Source: an uncultured Bacteroidales bacterium (GTDB lineage: Bacteria > Bacteroidota > Bacteroidia > Bacteroidales > Muribaculaceae). From it: DNA of 20,543 nucleotides. Each line of letters opens with the position of its first letter. Position 1 is the stretch's first letter. Below, piece after piece: positions 15,347-20,543 of the stretch. The DNA is taken from NCBI GenBank assembly GCA_900552315.1, contig URZM01000018.1:1-20543 (forward strand), read 5' to 3'. Made by a program: the position numbers and the translations under genes. The notes beneath the pieces are model-generated. The model saw nothing but the letters and a program-made list of their open reading frames with translations, was not told the origin of the DNA and did no database searches.

Positions 15347-16123
15347 TTATATGGCCGAGCGGATGACTCCGCGCTCGGAATTGCGCACGAAATCCACTAT
15401 CTCGTCGCGTATGGGGCACGCCTGTATTTTTTCCAGCACGAGTTTCACCGCGTTGGTGATGTTCAGGTCCGTGAGGTAGAGAAGGCGGTACACGGCGGCA
15501 ATCACGTCGATGTCTTCCTGCTTCATGCCGCGGCGGTGCATCCCTATGGTGTTCAGGCCGACGTATGATATGGGTTCACGCGCTGCTTTCACATAGGGGG
15601 GGATGTCCTTGTTGACCAAGGCTCCGCCTTGCAGCATGATTCCTTTGCCCAGGTGACAGAACTGGTGTATGAGGCTTCCGCCGCCTATTACGGCGTAGTC
15701 GTCCACCACCACCTCTCCCGCCAGCTGGGAGGCATTGGAGATTATGATATTGTTGCCCAGGCGGCAGTCATGCGCTATGTGCGTGTAGGCCATGATCAGG
15801 CAGTCGGAGCCGATCACGGTCTTCCCTTTGGAGGCGGTGCCGCGATGGACGGTCACACATTCGCGGAGCACGGTGTTGTCGCCTACATGTACGGTGCTGT
15901 ATTCCCCTTTGAACTTTAGGTCCTGGGGCACTGCGGCAATGACGGCTCCGGGGAAAATCTTCACTCCGGCGCCGATGCGGGCACCGGGAAAGATGGTCAC
16001 GTTATTGCTTATCTGGCAGCCGTCGCCGATTTCCACATCCTCGCAGATGGTGGTGAAATTGCCTATCTCGACATTCTTGCCTATGACTGCGTCCTTGTGG
16101 ACACAACTGAGAGCTAAACTCAT
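15347..16123 (-). CDS. lpxA: Acyl-ACP:UDP-N-acetylglucosamine O-acyltransferase (258 aa)
   Basis: First enzyme of lipid A synthesis; it puts a 3-hydroxyacyl chain on the 3-OH of UDP-GlcNAc in the cytoplasm. The N-terminal two thirds is a left-handed beta helix of hexapeptide repeats (for example VIGKNVEIGNF and IGDGCQISNNVTIFPGARIG). The catalytic His is H118 in HIAHDC (115-120). The C-terminal helical domain has the family signature GMHRRGMKQEDIDVIAAVYRLLY-like segment near residues 196-218, which separates LpxA from LpxD. Length is normal. It starts 13 nt after the lpxC-fabZ stop, making it the last gene of the lpx operon. Confidence 0.95.
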   Translation of the reverse strand: MSLALSCVHKDAVIGKNVEIGNFTTICEDVEIGDGCQISNNVTIFPGARIGAGVKIFPGAVIAAVPQDLKFKGEYSTVHVGDNTVLRECVTVHRGTASKGKTVIGSDCLIMAYTHIAHDCRLGNNIIISNASQLAGEVVVDDYAVIGGGSLIHQFCHLGKGIMLQGGALVNKDIPPYVKAAREPISYVGLNTIGMHRRGMKQEDIDVIAAVYRLLYLTDLNITNAVKLVLEKIQACPIRDEIVDFVRNSERGVIRSAI

Positions 16124-16136
16124 GAAGCTGAAAGGT

Positions 16137-17519
16137 TTATTTATTCTTTATTATCTGAGCCATGAACTCGGCCTCGCATACTATCTTCTCGCCCACGAAG
16201 GCATAACCCTTCACGGTGGCGCAGCCACGGCGTATCTCGGTGGTGAGGGCCACATGCAGGAGCAGCGTGTTGCCGGGCACCACCTTCTGGCGGAATTTCA
16301 CATTGTCTATCTTCATGAAATATGTGGAATAGCGCTCCGGCTCCTCCACATTGTTGAGGACGAGGACACCGGCCGTCTGGGCCATGGCTTCCACTATGAG
16401 CACTCCGGGCATCACAGGCTCCTGGGGGAAATGTCCCTGGAAGAACGGCTCGTTGACCGTGACATTCTTTACGGCCACGGCATGCTTCTTGTCCATCTCT
16501 ATGATTTTGTCCACGAGAAGGAAGGGGTAGCGGTGGGGCAGCAACGCGCGAACGCCGTTCACGTCGATGAGCGGAGCCTTGTTCGGATCGTATACCGGAG
16601 ACTGGATTTCGGTATGCTTCACCTCTTTACGGAGCATGCGTGTGAACTTGTTGTTGATGCCATGTCCGGGACGCACCGCCACCACGCGGCCCTGGATAGG
16701 CCGGCCCACGAGGGCTATGTCGCCGATGAGGTCCATGAGTTTGTGGCGGGCAGGTTCGTTGTCCCATTTGAGCGGGGTGTCGTTGATATATCCCAGGTTG
16801 TCGAGCTTGCGCTCCGGCTGGCCGGTAAGGCTGCATATCTTGGCTATCTGCTCTTCCGATATTTTCTCATCGTAAATCACGATGGCGTTGTCCAGCGACC
16901 CTCCCTTTATCAGGCCATGTTCGAGCAGGGGCATGATCTCACGCACGAACACGAAAGTGCGCGCGCTCGCAGCCTCGGTCTTGAAATCGGCCATGTCGTC
17001 GAGCATCGCAAATTGGTTGGGAATGATGGGGGAGTTGTATTCCACCATCACCTGGGCGCTGAAATGGTCGTCCGGGTAGAGGGTGATTGTGGAGCCGGTC
17101 TCCTCGTCTTTAAGAGTGGTCTTCTGCTTTATGATATAGAAATCCTTGTCCGCTTTCTGCGCCAACGTGCCTGTTTTCTCTATCTCGCGCATGTACTCGA
17201 TGGCGGAGCCGTCCAGGATGGGCAGCTCAGGGGCGTCTACCTCTACCAGACAGTTGTCTATGCCGGAAGCGTAAAGCGCCGATAGCGCATGCTCCACAGT
17301 GCTGACACGCACGTCTTTCTTGCCAAGCACGGTGCCTCGGGTGGTGTCTACCACATTTTCGGCCAAGGCGTCGATCACCGGTTTGTCCTCCAGGTCTATG
17401 CGCTGGAACTTGATGCCATGGTTCTCCGGAGCCGGTTTGAAGGTTGCCGTGATTTCCAGGCCGGAGTGAAGGCCGCGCCCTTTGACGGTGAAAGGTGCGT
17501 TGAGTGTAAGCTGGTTCAT
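16137..17519 (-). CDS. lpxC-fabZ: Bifunctional UDP-3-O-acyl-GlcNAc deacetylase / 3-hydroxyacyl-ACP dehydratase (460 aa)
   Basis: This natural fusion is characteristic of Bacteroidetes. The LpxC half (about 1-305) is the committed, zinc-dependent step of lipid A synthesis. It shows GRGLHSG (14-20), STVEHALSAL with zinc ligand H77, HKLMDLIGDIALVG with H259 and D263, and the catalytic His in GHGINNKF (H286). The FabZ half (about 318-460) is a hot-dog dehydratase. It has LLPHRYPFLLVDKI (327-340) and the active site EPFFQGHFPQEPVMPG with H363, followed by E377 in the long helix. Both active sites are complete. FabZ competes for the 3-hydroxyacyl-ACP that LpxA and LpxD use, so the fusion joins fatty-acid and lipid A flux. 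It sits between lpxD (87 nt upstream) and lpxA. Confidence 0.96.
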   Translation of the reverse strand: MNQLTLNAPFTVKGRGLHSGLEITATFKPAPENHGIKFQRIDLEDKPVIDALAENVVDTTRGTVLGKKDVRVSTVEHALSALYASGIDNCLVEVDAPELPILDGSAIEYMREIEKTGTLAQKADKDFYIIKQKTTLKDEETGSTITLYPDDHFSAQVMVEYNSPIIPNQFAMLDDMADFKTEAASARTFVFVREIMPLLEHGLIKGGSLDNAIVIYDEKISEEQIAKICSLTGQPERKLDNLGYINDTPLKWDNEPARHKLMDLIGDIALVGRPIQGRVVAVRPGHGINNKFTRMLRKEVKHTEIQSPVYDPNKAPLIDVNGVRALLPHRYPFLLVDKIIEMDKKHAVAVKNVTVNEPFFQGHFPQEPVMPGVLIVEAMAQTAGVLVLNNVEEPERYSTYFMKIDNVKFRQKVVPGNTLLLHVALTTEIRRGCATVKGYAFVGEKIVCEAEFMAQIIKNK

Positions 17520-17606
17520 ATTGTTGTCTTGTGTTGATTTATCGGTTTGAATGTTTGTGCTGAGGGAGGTGGCGTTCCTTATGGCGGCAAGAGAGTGGCT
17601 GGCGTG

Positions 17607-18611
17607 TCATTTTTTACGGAACAGGGACTCCAGACGCTTTATGTACACCTGGTTGCGTGCGAATGTCATAGCGTCCACGGCTGGGTAGCCTATCAGGCGT
17701 TTGCCGTCTCCCACGTTGTTGGGTATGCCGCTCTGCGCGCCTATCTCATTGCGGGAGCCGACGGTGATATGTCCGGCGAACCCTACTTGGCCGCCCACCA
17801 TGTTGTTGTCTCCTATATGGGTCGAGCCGGCTATGCCTCCCTGCGCCGCGAACACATTGTCGCGTCCTATCACCACATTATGGGCCACCTGTACCAGGTT
17901 GTCGAGTTTCGTGCCTTTGCCCACTACGGTGTGTCCCATAGTGGCTCGGTCCACGCAAGTGTTGGCTCCGATCTCCACATCATCCTCCAGAATCACGTTG
18001 CCCGTCTGGGGAATCTTGGCGTATCCGTCCGGACCGGGGGCGAAGCCGAATCCGTCGGCGCCTATCACCGCACCAGAATGTACGATGCAGCGAGCCCCTA
18101 TCACGCATCCCGGATAGACGCGCACTCCGGCATAGATGACAGCGTCCTCACCTACCGTGCAGCCGTCGCCCAGGTATGCTTGCGGATATATCATGGCTCC
18201 TTTGCCTATCTTCACGCCCTTGCCTATGTAGGCGAATGCGCCTATGTACGCGTCTTCGGGAATCACTACGCCCTCGGCCACGAAACAAGGCTGTTCCACA
18301 CCGCGTGGCCTGGGCTTGAGGCTCTCCACGTATGACATCAGATGCGCCAGGGTGGCGTAAGGGTCCGCCACACGTATAAGGGTGAGGTGACCGGGCAGAG
18401 GGCGCTCAGGTGTGAAGTCATCCTTCACAAGCACGATGCCGGCCCGGGTGCTATATATATGGTGTGTATATTTGGGATTTGCCAGAAAAGTCAGCGAATC
18501 GGGCGTGGCCTCTTCTATCTTGGAGAACGTACAGACTTTGGCGCCGGGGTCGCCTGATACGGTTCCGCCGACGAGCGCTGCCAAGTCTTTAGCTGTAATT
18601 TCCATAGTCAT
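17607..18611 (-). CDS. lpxD: UDP-3-O-acylglucosamine N-acyltransferase (334 aa)
   Basis: Third step of lipid A synthesis: N-acylation of UDP-3-O-acylglucosamine with a 3-hydroxyacyl-ACP. The N-terminal uridine-binding domain (about 1-100) includes ITAKDLAALVGG and PDSLTFLANPKY. A left-handed beta helix of hexapeptide repeats follows (about 105-310), with GADGFGFAPGPDGYAKIPQ (185-203) and the catalytic His H244 in DNLVQVAHNVVIG. The C-terminal helix is short. ATG 18611 or ATG 18605 (two codons in) could be the start; both keep the first strand. It is the first gene of lpxD-lpxC/fabZ-lpxA. A TAACTTTG box about 215 nt upstream on the minus strand is the best promoter candidate. Confidence 0.95.
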   Translation of the reverse strand: MTMEITAKDLAALVGGTVSGDPGAKVCTFSKIEEATPDSLTFLANPKYTHHIYSTRAGIVLVKDDFTPERPLPGHLTLIRVADPYATLAHLMSYVESLKPRPRGVEQPCFVAEGVVIPEDAYIGAFAYIGKGVKIGKGAMIYPQAYLGDGCTVGEDAVIYAGVRVYPGCVIGARCIVHSGAVIGADGFGFAPGPDGYAKIPQTGNVILEDDVEIGANTCVDRATMGHTVVGKGTKLDNLVQVAHNVVIGRDNVFAAQGGIAGSTHIGDNNMVGGQVGFAGHITVGSRNEIGAQSGIPNNVGDGKRLIGYPAVDAMTFARNQVYIKRLESLFRKK

Positions 18612-18824
18612 AAGTTCAGGCGTCGCTGCAAGAGGTCTGCATGGAGAGCGCGGCGCGCGTTGAAATGTTGAATATTAGTCGTTTCAGAGAATGTCGGACT
18701 TAAAAAGGAGATTCATAGCCATGGGGATGGCGTATTCTGTATCCCTGTGTCGAATCCGGATATCCTCTTCATTTTTAATCAGTCAATTAGCGGGGAAGCA
18801 GGTACTGTTTCCCCAATCATTGTG

Positions 18825-18832
18825 CAAAGTTA
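18825..18832 (-). promoter_or_regulatory. -7 box probably serving the lpxD operon
   Basis: The minus strand reads TAACTTTG, identical to the box of the dedA promoter. No -33 TTTG is visible at 19-21 bp; the nearest CAAA on the plus strand (18867-18870) is 34 bp away. It faces lpxD about 215 nt upstream of its start. Confidence 0.45.
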
Positions 18833-19081
18833 GCAAAAATTCGGCACATACATGTTCTAATATTGTCAAAAACTGGTCCGTGGCCATGTCGGGTCCCTCC
18901 ACACAGTGCCTTCCACCATGGATTTATGAAAGTGGAATCTTCATGACGGGAGCTCTCCTATGCCCTTTGATGCAGGGGGGAGATGCGGGACAACCTCTGT
19001 AGGACACCCCGCTGATTGCTCAAAATCGGGGAAATGTGCATTTTTTCATGCGATGATGCCCCGGGATTCATAAATTATGAT

Positions 19082-19089
19082 TACCTTTG
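19082..19089 (+). promoter_or_regulatory. -7 box for the serine palmitoyltransferase homologue
   Basis: TACCTTTG matches TAnnTTTG, 77 nt upstream of the ATG at 19167. No good -33 TTTG lies 19-21 bp upstream, so activity may need help or tolerate a weak -33. Confidence 0.5.
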
Positions 19090-19166
19090 TAGCCTGATTC
19101 GGCGCTTGCTTATTTTTCAAGGCGCGCGCCGACAGATAGTTTAAGACAAAACTCCAACCATAAACT

Positions 19167-20399
19167 ATGAAACTTCTCCAAGAGAAACTTGGTCGATACG
19201 ATGCGCCTCAGAAGGCTAAGGCAGCAGGTATCTATCCTTATTTCCGCGCCATATCTTCAGAGCAGGATACAGAGGTGCTGATGAATGGCAAGAAAGTGCT
19301 GATGTTCGGCTCTAACTGCTATACAGGTCTTGTGAATCACCCCAAGGTAAAAGAAGCTGCAATAGAAGCTATAAAGAAGTATGGTACCGGATGTGCCGGG
19401 TCGGCCGTGAAGGCTACCCGCAAATATGGCACAGGTTTGGCCGGATCTCCGTTCCTTAACGGCACCCTCGACATTCACAAGGAGTTGGAAGCTCGTTTGG
19501 CTGATTATGTAGGAAAGGAAGACGCCATGATTTATTCCACCGGTTTCGGTGTGAATCTCGGCGTTGTCTCGACGCTTACCGGGCGTGAGGACTACATAAT
19601 TCTCGACGAACAGGACCATGCGTCCATCATAGAGGGCCGGCGACTCTCATTTTCCAACTATCTAAAGTATAGACACAATGACATGGAGTCGCTCGAGGAG
19701 CAGCTCAAGAAATGCAACCCCGACAAGGTGAAGTTGATAGTCTCTGACAGCGTATTCTCTATGGAGGGAGATGTGGCGGATGTGCGCAAGATAGTGGAGC
19801 TTTCCAAGAAATACAATGCCACCGTAATGATAGACGAGGCTCACGGCATAGGAGTGTTCGGAAAGGGTGGACGAGGAGTCTGCAACCATTTCGGAGTCTC
19901 CGCCGATGTAGACCTTATCATGGGCACTTTCAGCAAGTCTTTCGCCTCGCTTGGCGGATTCATCGCCACTGACAAGGAGATAACCAACTATCTGCGTCAT
20001 CATTCTCGCTCATATATATTCACGGCCAGCATCACTCCGGCCAGCGTGGCGGCGGTGAACGCCTCGCTCGACATCATGCTCTCGGAGCCTGAACGACAGA
20101 AACACCTTTGGGACATAACGCATTTCGCGCTCGACAGTTTCCGGCAGATGGGCCTCGAGATCGGACACACGGCAACCCCGATCATACCGCTTTTCATACG
20201 TGATGACTACAAGACCTTCCGTGTGACACGCGATCTGCTCGACGAGGGCGTGTTCGTGAACCCGGTGGTTTCTCCGGCGGTAGCCCCCAACGACACCCTG
20301 ATACGTTATTCGCTTATGGCCACACACACCAAGGAACAGGTGGAGCGTTCCATCGAGGCCATAGAAAAAGTATTCAAGAAAAACGGCATCATAGCCTGA
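19167..20399 (+). CDS. spt: Serine palmitoyltransferase-like alpha-oxoamine synthase (410 aa)
   Basis: PLP-dependent enzyme of the SPT/KBL/BioF family. The closest resemblance I recall is the Bacteroides serine palmitoyltransferase, which condenses serine with an acyl-CoA to begin sphingolipid synthesis; the opening MKLLQEKLGRYDAPQK and AAGIYPYFR match that group. Active-site features are STGFGVNLGV (124-133), His151 in DEQDHASI (stacks on PLP), DEAHGIGVFG with D223 and H226, and the PLP lysine K257 in GTFSKSFASLGGF. The protein is about 15 residues longer than usual. The surplus is a tandem duplication at residues 65-79 and 80-94, and the following motif reads AGSPFLNGT, where AGSRFLNGT is usual. 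Glycine C-acetyltransferase is the main alternative. It is monocistronic, with a terminator about 84 nt after the stop. Confidence 0.88.
   Translation: MKLLQEKLGRYDAPQKAKAAGIYPYFRAISSEQDTEVLMNGKKVLMFGSNCYTGLVNHPKVKEAAIEAIKKYGTGCAGSAVKATRKYGTGLAGSPFLNGTLDIHKELEARLADYVGKEDAMIYSTGFGVNLGVVSTLTGREDYIILDEQDHASIIEGRRLSFSNYLKYRHNDMESLEEQLKKCNPDKVKLIVSDSVFSMEGDVADVRKIVELSKKYNATVMIDEAHGIGVFGKGGRGVCNHFGVSADVDLIMGTFSKSFASLGGFIATDKEITNYLRHHSRSYIFTASITPASVAAVNASLDIMLSEPERQKHLWDITHFALDSFRQMGLEIGHTATPIIPLFIRDDYKTFRVTRDLLDEGVFVNPVVSPAVAPNDTLIRYSLMATHTKEQVERSIEAIEKVFKKNGIIA
19359..19448 (+). repeat. Diverged 45-nt in-frame tandem duplication in the oxoamine synthase gene
   Basis: Unit 1 (19359-19403) encodes AIEAIKKYGTGCAGS and unit 2 (19404-19448) encodes AVKATRKYGTGLAGS. 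Ten of 15 residues are identical, but only about 27 of 45 bases, with different synonymous codons at most shared residues. Typical family members have one such segment before FLNGT. Confidence 0.75.
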
Positions 20400-20482
20400 C
20401 GCCCGAGGCTGCGGACCCCGGGGGTTCCATTGTCCATAGACATGAAAACCCTTGAAATATCTGACTTTCAAGACCATTTATA

Positions 20483-20523
20483 TCAGCCCCGAATTTTTTT
20501 TATCCGGGGCTGAATTTTTTTTA
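20483..20523 (+). terminator. Rho-independent terminator after the serine palmitoyltransferase gene
   Basis: TCAGCCCCG (20483-20491) pairs with CGGGGCTGA (20505-20513), a 9-bp GC-rich stem with a 13-nt AT-rich loop. It is followed by A and a run of T from 20515. This is a textbook intrinsic terminator and ends the spt transcript. Confidence 0.88.
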
Positions 20524-20543
20524 TGTCGGAGAGTGGATATATC

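Larger units (their letters stand above)
18612..19166. other. Long divergent intergenic region between lpxD and the serine palmitoyltransferase gene
   Basis: About 555 nt with no convincing gene. An open frame on the plus strand (18691-19002) has no recognisable domain, and the minus-strand lpxD promoter candidate lies within it, so I leave it out. The region holds one outward-facing -7 box for each flanking gene. A promoter at 18825-18832 would give lpxD a leader of roughly 200 nt, long for this chromosome. I could not identify a riboswitch or other named leader element. Confidence 0.5.

Noticed and set aside
13731..15479. Open frame of 582 codons on the plus strand
   Set aside because: It is antisense to glutamine synthetase and the end of lpxA, has low-complexity His/Gly/Val-rich content and no domain. 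The minus-strand genes carry complete catalytic motifs.
15792..17285. Open frame of 497 codons on the plus strand
   Set aside because: Shadow of lpxA and lpxC-fabZ, which are unmistakable on the minus strand.
18691..19002. 103-codon plus-strand open frame in the lpxD-spt gap
   Set aside because: No recognisable domain, no promoter or ribosome site, and it overlaps the likely lpxD promoter on the other strand.
1..20543. A defence island, biosynthetic cluster, prophage or CRISPR system
   Set aside because: No nuclease, helicase, toxin, integrase, transposase, carrier-protein or spacer-repeat pattern was found; the genes belong to common metabolic and envelope families.

Overview
The window looks like chromosome of a GC-rich member of the Bacteroidales, possibly of the Muribaculaceae type; the family level is a guess. 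Supporting signs are the fused LpxC-FabZ protein, a Bacteroides-type serine palmitoyltransferase homologue, Bacteroidetes promoters (TTTG, about 20 bp, TAnnTTTG) and the lack of strong Shine-Dalgarno sequences. I see no tRNA, rRNA, CRISPR array, transposase or phage gene. Nearly everything is housekeeping or envelope metabolism.

Layout. Bases 42-3512 (minus): an FKBP-type prolyl isomerase, a PMCA-type calcium ATPase split by a frameshift, and a small secreted protein. Bases 3809-7999 (plus): a TonB-dependent receptor with a broken frame, a RibD/DHFR-like reductase, malate dehydrogenase and an MGMT-like protein. Bases 8046-9472 (plus): a promoter, a DedA membrane protein and ribulose-phosphate epimerase. 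Bases 9579-11431 (plus): a two-gene NatAB-like ABC exporter. Bases 11432-11762 hold no convincing gene but contain a perfect palindrome. Bases 11763-18611 (minus): PlsC-like acyltransferase, glycosyltransferase, glutamine synthetase, and the lipid A operon lpxD-lpxC/fabZ-lpxA. Bases 19167-20399 (plus): the serine palmitoyltransferase homologue, followed by a rho-independent terminator.

Functionally, the right half is an envelope-lipid neighbourhood: lipid A acylation and deacetylation, phospholipid acyl transfer, probable glycan synthesis and the first step of sphingolipid synthesis.

I did not find a new multi-gene system. The most unusual items are local. (1) An approximately 88-bp stretch inside the TonB receptor gene, in another frame, reads as the N-terminal signature region of phosphoglycerate kinase. 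(2) An old 15-codon tandem duplication lies in the serine palmitoyltransferase homologue. (3) The Ca-ATPase is frameshifted at its hinge motif. As a result, a naive gene caller would report a false TonB receptor-reductase fusion and two ATPase halves.
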